From Metridium senile (taxonomy: Eukaryota; Cnidaria; Anthozoa; Actiniaria; Metridiidae): a stretch of 64,000 bases of DNA. Location: NCBI GenBank assembly GCA_949775045.1, contig OX459100.1, forward strand, positions 8,095,194 through 8,159,193, written 5' to 3'. A program made the translations under genes and the position numbers. The notes beneath the pieces are model-generated. The model saw only the letters and a program-made list of their open reading frames with translations, did not search any database and was not told the origin of the DNA. The stretch's first letter is position 1; every line of letters begins with the position of its first letter. Positions 22,218 to 33,385 of this stretch are shown piece by piece.

Positions 22218-22321
22218 TCCAGTGATAGGAAGGTTGCCAGGGTAAGAGCCAGCCCAAAGAGAGATATGCCACAGCCGATGTATGTGATCAGTTCAAGAGC
22301 TTTCTCGTGAGCTCGGGATAT
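22218..22321 (-). CDS. adhesion GPCR exon E26, TM1
   Basis: Acceptor gtgtttatctag; donor CTGGA|GTAAGTCA. Reads ISRAHEKALELITYIGCGIS then LFGLALTLATFLSL, phase 0 to 2. I-T-Y-I-G-C-G-I-S is the classic adhesion GPCR TM1 motif. Confidence 0.93.
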
Positions 22322-22368
22322 CTAGATAAACACACGATATTAATAGGAAAGTAGCACCATTTATCAAC

Positions 22369-22389
22369 GTGTTATCATCATCATCATCG

Positions 22390-22436
<47 letters not shown>

Positions 22437-22456
22437 GTCACCATCATCATCATTGG

Positions 22457-22532
<76 letters not shown>

Positions 22533-22640
22533 GTCACCATCATCATCATTGGCATCATCATAATCATCATTATCACCATCAACGGCATCATGGTCATGAT
22601 TAACCATCATCATCATCATCATCACCATCATCATCATCAT
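22369..22640. repeat. ATC triplet array (intron)
   Basis: Near-pure (ATC)n with a duplicated gtcaccatcatcatcattgg block. In sense orientation GAT repeats start about 7 bp after the E25 donor. Confidence 0.93.
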
Positions 22641-22648
22641 TGACGTAC

Positions 22649-22772
22649 TCTGAATTCCTTGACTTGCATGAGAACAGCAAAGTTGGTAAGATGGTTACAC
22701 TCGCACTTCACTTTGGGGTCGTCTGCAGAAGATGTCATTGAACAACCTTGGCTGGACCAATTACCATGTGAT
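22649..22772 (-). CDS. adhesion GPCR exon E25, GPS motif
   Basis: Acceptor cttgttcctag; donor AGA|GTACGTCA. Reads SHGNWSSQGCSMTSSADDPK, VKCECNHLTNFAVLMQVKEF, R. The GPS cysteines (GC, KC, EC) and the cleavage tripeptide HLT are intact, so autoproteolysis between Leu and Thr and a TNFAVLM tethered agonist are predicted. Phase 2 to 0. Confidence 0.93.
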
Positions 22773-22869
22773 CTAGGAACAAGTATTATTATTACCATCG
22801 TTATCGTGGTCATCATTACAATAATTATTATCAACAACATCATCCGGCATCTTTATTGTTACTGGTCCT

Positions 22870-24230
22870 TATCACCATCGCCACTTCCACTGTCACCATT
22901 ATCATCACCATAGTCATCAGCATTATCACCACCACCATCACCATGACCATTATCATTATCACCACCACCATCACCATTATCATCATCATTATCACCACCA
23001 CCATCACCATTATCATCATCATCATTATCACCATTTTCACCACCACCACCACCATTATCATCATCATCACCATCATTATCACCACCACCACCACCATTAT
23101 CATCATCATCACCATCATCATCACCATTATCATCACCATTATCATCACCATTATCATCACCATTATCATCACCATTATCATCACCATTATCATCACCATT
23201 ATCATCACCATTATCATCACCATTATCATCACCATTATCATCACCACCACCACCACCATTATCATCATCATCACCATTATCACCACCACCACCACCATTA
23301 TCATCATCATCACCATTATCACCACCACCACCACCATTATCATCATCACCATTATCACCACCACCACCACCATTATCACCATTATCACCATTATCACCAT
23401 TATCATCACCATTATCACCATCACCATTATCACCATCACCATTATCACCACCACCACCACCATTATCATCATCACCATTATCACCACCACCACCACCATT
23501 ATCACCATTATCACCATCACCATTATCACCACCACCACCACCATTATCATCATCACCATTATCACCACCACCACCACCATTATCACCATTATCACCATCA
23601 CCATTATCACCATCACCATTATCACCATTATCACCATTATCACCATCACCATTATCACCATCACCATTATCACCATTATCACCATCACCATTATCACCAT
23701 CACCACCACCATTATCACCATCACCATTATCACCATCACCATTATCACCATCACCATTATCACCATCACCATTATCACCATCACCATCACCATTATCATC
23801 ATCATCACCATTATCACCACCACCACCACCATTATCATCATCATCACCATTATCATCACCACCACCACCATTATCATCATCATCACCATTATCACCACCA
23901 CCACCACCATTATCATCATCATCATTATCACCATTATCATCACCATTATCATCACCATTATCATCACCACCACCACCATTATCATCATCATCACCATTAT
24001 CATCACCATTATCATCACCATTATCATCACCATTATCATCACCATTATCATCACCATTATCATCACCATTATCATCACCATTATCATCACCATTATCATC
24101 ATCACCATCATTTTCACCACCACCACCACCATTATCATCATCATCACCATTATCATCACCACCTCCATCGCCAATATTATAAGCACGCATCATAATCACC
24201 ATCATCATCGTCATCACCACCACTATCATG
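22870..24230. repeat. complex ATC/ACC array (intron)
   Basis: Higher-order mixture of attatcatcacc, attatcaccatcacc and attatcaccaccaccacc blocks, about 1.3 kb. Open on both strands for about 450 codons because of the triplet period. In sense orientation it starts about 10 bp after the E24 donor. Confidence 0.95.
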
Positions 24231-24237
24231 TACTTAC

Positions 24238-24290
24238 GTGTTCTTAAAATCCAAAAACGAGCATGTTGGATCTGTCAAGTTCTCCCAATT
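24238..24290 (-). CDS. adhesion GPCR exon E24, GAIN/GPS junction
   Basis: Acceptor gtcttttag; donor AACAC|GTAAGTAC. Reads NWENLTDPTCSFLDFKN, carrying the first GPS cysteine (CSFLDF). Phase 0 to 2. Confidence 0.9.
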
Positions 24291-24377
24291 CTAAAAGACA
24301 AACTTGTATAAGAAACAATTCCTTACACGGATATACAATGTAGTTTTCCCTGTTCTTCTCCCACCGGCCATACTTAC

Positions 24378-24489
24378 TGCTTTCTTAGTGAAGGTGATGA
24401 CAACAGGTCTTTCAAATGGTCCAGTAAACTTATGTCCAAACTCTAGGGAAAGCACTCTTGAGTTGATCATTCTGTCTATAGCCAAATTC
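24378..24489 (-). CDS. adhesion GPCR exon E23, GAIN subdomain B
   Basis: Acceptor ttatttttcag; donor GCA|GTAAGTAT. Reads NLAIDRMINSRVLSLEFGHK then FTGPFERPVVITFTKKA. The S-x-V-L-S-x-x-F and P-V-x-I-T-F strands are typical GAIN-B sequence. Phase 2 to 0. Confidence 0.9.
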
Positions 24490-24549
24490 CTGAAAAATAA
24501 CAGGCCATTTATCGGAGATTATCATATAGAGATGCCATTTAAACGATAC

Positions 24550-25010
24550 AACATCTTAAAAGATGATGACGATGATAATGTTAATGTTGTTAATACTGAT
24601 GATGTGTGATGATATTGATGATGGTGATGATGATGGTAATAGTCATGATGATATTGATGATGATGGTGATGTTGTTAATAGTGATGATGATATTGATGAT
24701 GATGGTGATGTGTTGTTAATACTGATGATGGATGTGATATTGATGATGATGGTGGTATTGTTAATAGTCATGATGATATTGATGATGGTGATGATGATGG
24801 TAATAGTCATGATGATATTGATGATGATGGTGATGTGTTGTTAATACTGATGATGGATGTGATATTGATGATGATGGTGGTGGTGTTAATAGTCATGATG
24901 ATATTGATGATGATGATGATGTTGTTCTTAATAATGGCAATAGTGATGATGCTGACAATGATAATGATGGTAATAGTTATTTATGATGTCGTTGACGTTG
25001 GCCATAGTCA
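24550..25010. repeat. GAT-rich repeat with ~110 bp higher-order unit
   Basis: Repeats of gatgatattgatgatgatgg, tgatgtgttgttaatactga, tgatggatgtgatattgatg in the E22-E23 intron. Confidence 0.85.
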
Positions 25011-25059
25011 TGGTGTTGGTTACGGACATTGCTGGTGACGATAACAGATGTATGATGGT

Positions 25060-27137
25060 GATGATAAACACAATGATGATGCTAACAATGATAAACACAA
25101 CGATGCTGGTGACAATGATGATGATGATGACAATGATAAACACAATGATGCTGGTGACAATGATGATGATGATGACAATGATAAACACAATGATGCTGGT
25201 GACAATGATGATGATGATGACAATGATAAACACAATGATGCTGGTGACAATGATGATGATGATGACAATGATAAACACAATGATGATGTTGTCAATGATG
25301 ATACTGGTGATGATGTTGTCAATGATGATACTGGTGATGATGTTGTCAATGATGATACTGGTGATGATGTTGTCAATGATAATACTGGTGATGGTGTTGT
25401 CAATGATAATACTGGTGATGATGTTGTCAATGATAATACTGGTGATGATGTTGTCAATGATAATAGTGGTGATGGTGTTGTCAATGATAATAGTGGTGAT
25501 GATGTTGTCAATGATAATACTGGTGATGGTGTTGTCAATGATAATACTGGTGATGCTGTTGTCAATGATAATACTGGTGATGATGTTGTCAATGATAATA
25601 GTGGTGATGGTGTTGTCAATGATAATACTGGTGATGATGTTGTCAATGATAATAGTGGTGATGGTGTTGTCAATGATAATACTGGTGATGGTGTTGTCAA
25701 TGATAATGCTGGTGATGGTGTTGTCAATGATAATACTGGTGATGGTGTTATCAATGATAATACTGGTGATGGTGTTGTCAATGATAATACTGGTGATGGT
25801 GTTATCAATGATAATACTGGTGATGGTGTTATCAATGATAATACTGGTGATGATGTTGTCAATGATAATAGTGGTGATGGTGTTGTCAATGATAATACTG
25901 GTGATGGTGTTGTCAATGATAATGCTGGTGATGGTGTTGTCAATGATAATACTGGTGATGGTGTTGTCAATGATAATGCTGGTGATGGTGTTGTCAATGA
26001 TAATACTGGTGATGGTGTTGTCAATGATAATGCTGGTGATGGTGTTGTCAATGATAATACTGGTGATGGTGTTATCAATGATAATACTGGTGATGGTGTT
26101 GTCAATGATAATACTGGTGATAGTGTTGTCAATGATAATACTGGTGATGGTGTTATCAATGATAATACTGGTGATGATGTTGTCAATGATAATACTGGTG
26201 ATGGTGTTGTCAATGATAATACTGGTGATGGTGATGGTGTTGTCAATGATAATACTGGTGATGGTGTTGTCAGTGATAATACTGGTGATGATGTTGTCAA
26301 TGATAATACTGGTGATGGTGATGGTGTTGTCAATGATAATGCTGGTGATGGTGTTGTCAGTGATAATACTGGTGATGATGTTGTCAATGATAATACTGGT
26401 GATGATGTTGTCAATGATAATGATGGTGATGGTGTTGTCAATGATAATACTGGTGATGGTGTTGTCAATGATAATACTGGTGATGGTGATGATGTTGTCA
26501 ATGATAATACTGGTGATGGTGATGGTGTTGTCAATGATAATACTGGTGATGGTGTTGTCAATGATAATGCTGGTGATGATGTTGTCAATGATAATACTGG
26601 TGATGGTGTTGTCAATGATAATACTGGTGATGATGTTGTCAATGATAATACTGGTGATGGTGATGATGTTGTCAATGATAATACTGGTGATGGTGTTATC
26701 AATGATAATACTGGTGATGATGTTGTCAATGATAATACTGGTGATGGTGTTGTCAATGATAATACTGGTGATGGTGATGGTGTTGTCAATGATAATACTG
26801 GTGATGGTGTTGTCAATGATAATACTGGTGATGGTGTTGTCAATGATAATACTGGTGATGATGTTGTCAATGATAATACTGGTGATGGTGTTGTCAATGA
26901 TAATACTGGTGATGGTGTTGTCAATGATAATACTGGTGATGCTGTTGTCAATGATAATACTGGTGATGGTGTTGTCAATGATAATAGTGGTGATGATGTT
27001 GTCAATGATAATACTGGTGATGGTGTTGTCAATGATAATAGTGGTGATGGTGTTGTCAATGATAATGCTGGTGATGGTGTTGTCAGTGATAATACTGGTG
27101 ATGATGTTGTCAATGATAATGCTGGTGATGATGTTCA
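25060..27137. repeat. 27-bp minisatellite (GTTGTCAATGATAATACTGGTGATGGT)
   Basis: First a 45 bp unit in about four copies (cacaatgatgctggtgacaa), then roughly 65-70 copies of the 27 bp unit to 27137, with some 33 bp variants (extra gatggt). The frames are open in several readings on both strands (up to about 746 codons) because the unit has no stop. Intronic, therefore not a gene. Confidence 0.95.
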
Positions 27138-27177
27138 CACTGTATATAATAATAACAATAACATCAATGATATTTAC

Positions 27178-27238
27178 CTCTGCAGTGCTTGGGATATTCC
27201 ATTATAGAGTACAAATACAATAGTAGTTTGGTTGACTC
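27178..27238 (-). CDS. adhesion GPCR exon E22, GAIN subdomain B
   Basis: Acceptor ggttatcaacag; donor AG|GTAAATAT. Reads VNQTTIVFVLYNGISQALQ, phase 1 to 2. V-x-F-V-x-Y is a GAIN beta strand. An AG 12 bp upstream (gataag) would give the wrong phase for E21. Confidence 0.85.
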
Positions 27239-27327
27239 CTGTTGATAACCACATCTTATCAGTAACATATCAGAAGAGAAACTGTTTCCTGCACTAAAAA
27301 CTACAACTGTCAATTCCTGTACAACTT

Positions 27328-27578
27328 TTTCAATTAACGTTGTCCATCTGGAATGGTTGATCTGAGACCGATAGGAATTGTGGGAGCTCGTTAAACTGCA
27401 AATGCACTATTATAATCACACTTGAATATTAATGTTTACTTCTGAAATACTGTTATCTGTAATTAAGCACCATTCAAGTGTGATTAAAACAATGTATTTG
27501 AAATTTAATGAACTCCCACAATTCCTATCGGTCTCAGATCAACCATTCCAGATGGACAACGTTCATTGAAATAGGTGT
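27328..27578. mobile_element. foldback MITE, family D, copy 2
   Basis: Near-identical to 15153-15411 (caattaacgttgtccatctg, then gaatggttgatctgagaccg at the left; inverse at the right). About 90 bp upstream of E22. Confidence 0.88.
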
Positions 27579-27587
27579 GTATACACC

Positions 27588-27725
27588 AGGTAGATCTTAT
27601 ATACTTGTCGTCGGATTCCTTTGAGGATCATTTTTGGAATCCAACGACAGTTATATAAGATCTACCCTCATTCCAGTCTACCCATCGCCTGATGAAGACT
27701 AGAAGTAGCAGTCGAAACGTCGCGG
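27588..27725 (+). ncRNA. hairpin plus hammerhead-like core (candidate remnant)
   Basis: A long hairpin (ggtagatcttatata ... tatataagatctacc) is followed by CTGATGA, a short stem (GACT ... AGTC) and GAAACGTC. CUGAUGA-stem-GAAA is the conserved hammerhead ribozyme core, common in Penelope-like retroelements. I could not identify stem I or the cleavage site, so this may be a decayed or partial copy. Confidence 0.35.
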
Positions 27726-27853
27726 TCCAAACCTTTGACATTCGTGAGACAAACGAACAACTTACTATTTATCGTAAATCCACGATGACTCATCTTTATG
27801 ATATTTTATGATAATAATAGTTATAAAGCGATAGAATATCCATGGTTTTCTAC

Positions 27854-27991
27854 CTTGTTTTTTAATCTGCATGACAGATTCTTTAGGGATGGTGATAGTA
27901 TCGTCAAACTTCCAAGAATCGCTCAGTTGTTTGTACTCTGGGTATGTGGCGTCTTCGACGTCAGTTAGATCTCGACTCTCGATACCCATCA
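27854..27991 (-). CDS. adhesion GPCR exon E21, GAIN domain
   Basis: Acceptor catatatttgtag; donor CAAG|GTAGAA. Two bases complete Val, then MGIESRDLTDVEDATYPEYK, QLSDSWKFDDTITIPKESVM, QIKKQ; phase 1 to 1. The acceptor's pyrimidine tract is partly a (CTGT)n array. Confidence 0.82.
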
Positions 27992-28009
27992 CTACAAATA
28001 TATGATCGT

Positions 28010-28260
28010 CAATACAAACAATCAGACAATCAGACAGATAGACAAACAGACAGACAATCAGACAGATAGACAAACAGACAGACAGACAAACAGAAGGGAG
28101 ACAGACAGACAAACAGACAAACAGATGGACAGACAGACAAACAGATGGACAGACAGACAAACAGATGGACAGATATACAGGCAGACATAGAAGCAAATGG
28201 ACAGACAGACAAGCAGAAAGACATGCAAGAGAGGTGTAGAGAAGCAAACGGTTAAAAAGA
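28010..28260. repeat. (CAGA)n/(CAAA) tetranucleotide array
   Basis: acagacagacaaacag-type units in the intron between E20 and E21. Cys/Leu/Val-rich frames on the minus strand are artefacts. Confidence 0.9.
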
Positions 28261-28357
28261 CGAACAGAGCACGAAACAGACAGGGAAACATGAACACACA
28301 AATAGAGGTAAAACAAATTATCATTTCAAATACAGTAGAGTTATCTGTAGTGCTTAC

Positions 28358-28463
28358 CTAAATGGCTAGATTCGATGGTTACTTTCTCCTTGAGCGGCAA
28401 GCCTTGTCCGAGATCAATACCAATTTTCTCAACGGCCTCCAGTACGTTATTAGGAGAGAAACG
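28358..28463 (-). CDS. adhesion GPCR exon E20, GAIN subdomain A
   Basis: Acceptor tttctttaccag; donor TTAG|GTAAGCAC. Reads RFSPNNVLEAVEKIGIDLGQ then GLPLKEKVTIESSHL, phase 0 to 1. Helical LEAVEKI pattern of GAIN-A. Confidence 0.85.
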
Positions 28464-28494
28464 CTGGTAAAGAAACAAAAACACATTACGATTG

Positions 28495-28965
28495 CTGTGA
28501 TGATGATGGCAATGAAGATTATGATGCTGGTGCTGATGGTGCTGATAATGCGATGATTCTGGTGATGTTGGTGGTGATGATGATGATGATTTTGACAATG
28601 ACGGTGATGAGGATAATGATGGTGGTGAAAATGATAATAATGATTATGGTGATGCTTCTGCTGCTGCTGGTGATGATGATGATAATGATTATGATGTTGA
28701 TGATGACTCTGGTGATGATGATGTTGGTGCATGGTGATCATTATGAAGATGATGGTGATGATTCTTGTGATGATTCTGGTGATGATGATTCTTGTGATGA
28801 TGATGATGATAATGATTATGATGTTGATGTTGATGATGACTCTGGTGATGATGATGGTGCATGGTGATGATGATGAAGATGATAATGATGATTCTGGTGA
28901 TGATGATTCTTGTGATGATGATGATGTTGATGATGATGGTGCATGGTGATTACGATGAATATTAT
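28495..28965. repeat. GAT-rich array with ~130 bp higher-order unit
   Basis: Units gattctggtgatgatgattc, ttgtgatgatgatgatgata and ggtgcatggtgat recur. It lies just upstream of the E20 acceptor. Confidence 0.85.
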
Positions 28966-29097
28966 GATAATCACGACGTTGATGGCCAGTGATGATTATT
29001 AAGACAATAATAATGATAACGATTATAGTAATCGTGGTTGAGTTATAGTAATGATAATAACTATAGTAATGATATATATATTATTATATTGTCAAAC

Positions 29098-29187
29098 CTC
29101 TTTGTTCGACTCATTCACTGACATGACATTTTGCCAGTTTGCAGAGTTTGAAGATCCCAGGAGCTTGCTTGCGGTGTGAACGATATC
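29098..29187 (-). CDS. adhesion GPCR exon E19, GAIN subdomain A
   Basis: Acceptor ataattttccag; the donor is an unusual GAG|GTTTGACA. Reads DIVHTASKLLGSSNSANWQN then VMSVNESNKE, 30 codons, phase 0 both sides. The spacing of helix and Trp fits GAIN-A. Confidence 0.82.
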
Positions 29188-29640
29188 CTGGAAAATTATC
29201 CATAAAGGAAAGTTTGAGCATAATCATATCAATGGAAATGTATGGTTGTACGAGTGTTATAAATGACACACATTTTTTACAGGAAAAAAACCGCCGAAGA
29301 CTGAATTCGAACCAGTGCTAAATAATCTATAAAAAACCGTTTCGTTCAAACATTTCTATTTATTAATTGCAGCGAAACAAGTATCCCAAAAAATCTTCGC
29401 ATAAAAGAGGTGGTTTGTACCCAGGAATAAGGAAAGACAAACAACCTCTTCGATTTTTGTGTCCATTTTTACCGGTTTGCTTTTGTCCATAAAAATCATT
29501 TAACCCTTTTCAATCATCAACCAAATAATGTAGCTCGTTATACAACTGTTTGCTCGTATCCAAACTGGTTTAGCCAGTTACAAACTGGTCATTTTAGCAT
29601 TTTACAAACTGGTTTAGTTTGTTACAAACTTATTACAAAC

Positions 29641-29832
29641 CTGTCCATAGTCTTTGGTCTCTTGAGGGTTCTTTGGAGTAAGTACATTGCTAGCCGCTAG
29701 CTTGGTTAAAATACTAACAGCGGCTTGTGTGTCACCGCCATTGAGGACTGTCTCGGTCGTCAGGTTGAAGAGTTCTTGGACGATTATCTTGGAATTGTTT
29801 GCTGTGATGTTGACACTGTCGAGGTCTTGAAA
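29641..29832 (-). CDS. adhesion GPCR exon E18, start of GAIN domain
   Basis: Acceptor gtctttcttatag; donor CAG|GTTTGTAA, again GTTTG. 64 codons including FQDLDSVNITANNSKIIVQE, LFNLTTETVLNGGDTQAAVS, ILTKLAASN. The helical, N-glycosylation-rich start of GAIN-A (NIT, NNS, NLT). Confidence 0.85.
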
Positions 29833-29884
29833 CTATAAGAAAGACAAGAAATTCTTACTTTGGTGTCAAGGAATAAGGGATGAA

Positions 29885-30085
29885 AGTAAAGGCACGTACA
29901 CTACATTCAATAACCTGCACCGACAGGACGTAAAAGAACAACTGAGGAAATAGCAAACCCTGGCTGTGACCACCCTCAGTGACTGGCTCATACCAACACA
30001 CAGTACACTTAATAACCTACATTGGAGAATGTAAAAGAACCACTGAGGACGTAACAAACCCTGGCTGTGACCACCCTCAGTGACT
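29885..30085. repeat. tandem duplication, ~105 bp x 2
   Basis: Two copies of acactacattcaataacct, aaccactgaggacgtaacaa and accctggctgtgaccaccct. Confidence 0.75.
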
Positions 30086-30415
30086 GTATTTCTACTGTAT
30101 TTATGTATTTTACGCTGAAACTTTGCACTTTTACTAATATCAAGGTGCTCTTTCCATTTCTGAGGCCTATTGGTACAGAGCTGTTTGATTAAGGGTCACC
30201 TGACCTCTTAGTGCGAGTCGCCTTTTGTATCGTGCGATACGAGCAGCGATTTCACTGGCGATTCTATCGCAACCCCAAATCGTGCGAGTAATGGCGATAT
30301 CACGGGGACAGATCGCAGCCCTGTCGACGCAAATTCGAACATGCTCAGTGCAAGTCGCTGCGATGTTCACCTTGGCAGCAAACAGGTCTTAACATAAAAT
30401 GTTTCAGTAGTGTAC

Positions 30416-30489
30416 CTTTTTGGATGGTTCTCCATGAGGACGTGTAGTGGGAAGTACGGTAGGACCAGGAGTAGTTGGAAGTACCACAC
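30416..30489 (-). CDS. adhesion GPCR exon E17, Pro/Thr stalk
   Basis: Acceptor ttttcttctacag; donor AAG|GTACAC. Reads VVLPTTPGPTVLPTTRPHGE then PSKK, phase 1 to 0. A Pro/Thr linker, probably O-glycosylated, between the WSC and GAIN domains. Confidence 0.82.
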
Positions 30490-30734
30490 CTGTAGAAGAA
30501 AATATATACAGGTATGTATTTAAATACACCACAACAACTACAGTCAAAGTTTAGTAATATCTTATTCAAAAAAAAAAATGAAAAAAAAAATCCACTGAAT
30601 ACAAGTGATTTGCTTGGGCTGCCTGTGGTGCTTGCTGCACGAGTGTTGCTTACCATGCCACCCATAGTGCATTTCGGGCATTATAAGCAAAATGAAACAG
30701 AACCTTCGCCAATCTTTTTTGAAATAGCAGTATA

Positions 30735-30960
30735 CATCAATGCTTACTTACTTACCTACTTACTTACGTACTTGTTTACTTACTAACTTGTTTAATAACT
30801 TACTAGCTTGTTTAATTACTAACTGCTTACTTACTCACTAACAGTTATTCAGTTACTTACATGCTAACTTACTAACTTACGTACTTATTTACTTACTTAC
30901 TTACTTATTTTCTTACTTACTTAATTACGTACTTACTTGCTTGCTTACTTACTATAAGCT
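30735..30960. repeat. (ACTT) tetranucleotide array
   Basis: Imperfect cttacttacttacctactta repeats. Confidence 0.85.
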
Positions 30961-31039
30961 ATTCAGCGAATGTTTCTTACAGATGCACTTATTACATACA
31001 AATATATCTACCAATTTATTGACTTACTGACGTACTTAC

Positions 31040-31315
31040 CAGTACTGTAAACACTATACAAGTCTTCACTATCACCACCACATATGTAGTTGTACGAGGC
31101 TGGACATGGCTTTGCGCACGAGTTTTTGACGCTTTCAAACGACATGTTATTGTTCGTACAGTAACAAGTCTTGCCATTGACCAACGCGAACACGGTTTTG
31201 TTACAGATTTCAAGGCATTTACTTGGCATAGCTTCGTGTTCTAACATGGTGTGCGTCTCTGGAGGTGATGACAGGACTTTGCGGCAACCGATAAAGTCTT
31301 TAACGCGTTCTACAC
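31040..31315 (-). CDS. adhesion GPCR exon E16, WSC domain
   Basis: Acceptor gtttttatatag; donor ACTG|GTAAGTAC, phase 1 to 1 (a symmetric, shuffle-ready domain exon). 91 codons with eight cysteines in WSC order: FIGCRK, KCLEIC, FALVNGKTCYC, NSCAKPC, YNYICGGDSEDLYSVYS. WSC domains (in yeast wall-stress sensors and polycystin-1) bind carbohydrate. The final GG-(D)-x-x-x-x-S-V-Y motif is well kept. Confidence 0.9.
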
Positions 31316-31344
31316 CTATATAAAAACAGGAAATTTTAATCAAT

Positions 31345-31501
31345 AGACTGAATCGAAATATGGCGATCTGCTATTGTTCTTGACTGGTCAGCCTTTTGCT
31401 CATGCTGGACCACAATAGAGTTTCCACATGTACTATACGAGAGGCTAGCCAGTCAAGAACAATAGATAATCAAATTGGTGGCCATATTTCGACTCGGTGT
31501 A
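31345..31501. mobile_element. foldback MITE
   Basis: tgaatcgaaatatggc, then ctattgttcttgactgg on the left, inverted at the right (ccagtcaagaacaatag, gccatatttcga). Confidence 0.8.
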
Positions 31502-31749
31502 TACTTAAAATATTGTTTTAATCGAGTTAATGGCAAAACAAAAAGTGATCAGTGTGGATTATAATGATGGTGACAACGAGCTCAACTAAACGATGATGAT
31601 GAAGATGGCGGTGGTGATAATAATGCCGTGATGATGGCGCTGGATAAATGGATAAAAGGATATTTAATTCAATATTGTTATTATAATCTTTTAAATTTCC
31701 TATTCATTTATTAATTGTAAAGCATTGAGATTATATGTGGTGCGCTAAG

Positions 31750-31755
31750 AATTTA

Positions 31756-31820
<65 letters not shown>

Positions 31821-31985
31821 TATTATTACTATTATTATTATTATTATGATTATTATCATTACTATTATTATTATTATTATCATTATTATTACTATTATTA
31901 TTATTATTATGATTATTATCATTACTATTATTATTATTATTATCATTGTTGTTATTGTTATTGTTATTGTTATTGTTAATAATAT
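31750..31985. repeat. (ATT)n array
   Basis: Long ATT run with interspersed ACT/ATC, followed by gttattgttattgttatt. Open frames are artefacts. Confidence 0.95.
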
Positions 31986-32084
31986 TTGTGGTAGTGGAGA
32001 GAAATGATGATATGATGACAAATATGATGACGATAGCTGTGATGATAATATTAGTCATGATAATATTGTCTAGAGTATTCGTAC

Positions 32085-32313
32085 CTGGATAATACTTCTG
32101 GCGTATTTGTTGTTTGTTAACAATTATAACTCCACTTTCACCAGGACTGATTCCTCGTCCCCCTGCTGTTGCTATGGTTACATTCGGTTGTTTTCCTATC
32201 AATGCTGAATTGGTAGTGATTGAAATCACCCCACCCCCTCCCCCACCAGCAATACTAACAGGTGTACCATTGCTTCCTTTCGCTTCAAGGACTGCGCGGT
32301 CGGTAAGGATGAC
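32085..32313 (-). CDS. adhesion GPCR exon E15, module 3 final segment
   Basis: Acceptor ttattctgtag; donor CCAG|GTACGA, phase 0 to 1. Includes VILTDRAVLEAKGSNGTPVS, IAGGGGGGVISITTNSALIG, GGRGISPGESGVIIV. Equivalent to E5 and E10. The alternation of short hydrophobic strands and Gly runs suggests a beta-helix-like fold (inference). Confidence 0.85.
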
Positions 32314-32502
32314 CTACAGAATAAATATAAATCCACTCAACTATCATACATGCATTATTCATTCCTTTATACATGCATTCATCCAATCAATTAATCATTC
32401 GTTCATCCATTAATTTATCCATTCATTGATTTATGAATGCATTGATTCATTCTTTAATATATTCATATATTTATTTATTTACTTATTCCATCTTGATACA
32501 CA

Positions 32503-32745
32503 TAAAGTAGTAAAAAAGACACTGAACAAGAATATAATATTCTTGTTCTGACGTTTCGGAGCCATCACGCTCCATTATCAAAGAATAATAATAATATGTG
32601 AGATTATTCACATAAATTAGATTATCTGTGTTCTTTGTAAACTCCTTACATTACTGTTATTATTCTTTGATAATGGAGCGTGATGGCTCCGAAACGTCAG
32701 AACAAGAATGTTATATCTTTATTCAGTCTCTTTTTTACTACTTTA
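32503..32745. mobile_element. foldback element with paired hammerhead-like motifs
   Basis: aaagtagtaaaaaagac and gtctcttttttactacttt ends; inside, inverted copies of GATAATGGAGCGTGATGGCT followed by CCGAAACGTCAG (stem GGAGC/GCTCC, then GAAACGTC). Confidence 0.7.
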
Positions 32746-32816
32746 CTTATTCCTTCATTTATTTATTTATTCATCTATCTATCCATTCATTAATGCTTCC
32801 ATAATGCTTAGTCACT

Positions 32817-33141
32817 AGGCCTAGTCTGGGACCTTAACTCGCCTTAACTCGCGCAAACTCGCCTTAACTCGCACAAACTCGCATTAACTCGCACAAGCTC
32901 GCAGTAAATTACTCAATGTCATAATGCACAGGGAATTGCCTTAACCTCATCTCACAAAGCTGAAATATACACATATAAGTCAGGTTCTTTTAGTGTCACT
33001 CCAAATTATGGGATTTTTCTTTAACTCGCCTTAACTCGCAGCATTGAAATTTTGATTTTCCCTTAACTCGCCTTAACTCGCCTTAACTCGCCCAAACTCG
33101 CTGCGAGTTAAGGCGAGTTTAGGTCCCAGACTAGGCCTGTC
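32817..33141. mobile_element. foldback element built from 10-mers (CCTTAACTCG)
   Basis: Ends taggcctagtctgggacctt and aggtcccagactaggcct; arms are tandem ccttaactcg / cacaaactcg decamers that continue into the inverse gcgagttaag. Non-coding. Confidence 0.85.
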
Positions 33142-33239
33142 ACTAAAATCATACAATACAATACATTACAGTAATCAATAATGGGCTCCTGGCTCAATAA
33201 ATAAAATAAAACGGGATGTGAAGGGGACCAAGAACATGG

Positions 33240-33344
33240 GTAACTTACGTCTACCTAGAAGCCCATTTTAGTGTCGGGCTCCCTGTGTGACTGAGGGACA
33301 CAGGAAGCCCGACTCTATGAAAACACTTGGAGGTAAACTAACGT
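33240..33344. repeat. short foldback repeat
   Basis: cttacgtctacc, then gtcgggctccctgtgt on the left and acacaggaagcccgac, then ggaggtaaactaacg on the right. The gggct(t)cctgtgt motif recurs near 8437-8530 and 9400. Confidence 0.65.
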
Positions 33345-33385
33345 CTCCATAGTTTATACTCATTCAAACCAAACTTTCACAATGT

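Noticed and set aside
22840..24247. Open frames of about 450 codons on both strands
   Set aside because: Pure consequence of ATC/ACC triplet arrays; only low-complexity protein results.
24928..27223. Open frames of about 700-746 codons on both strands
   Set aside because: They coincide with a 27 bp tandem repeat lacking stops, lie inside a receptor intron and have no start context or domain.
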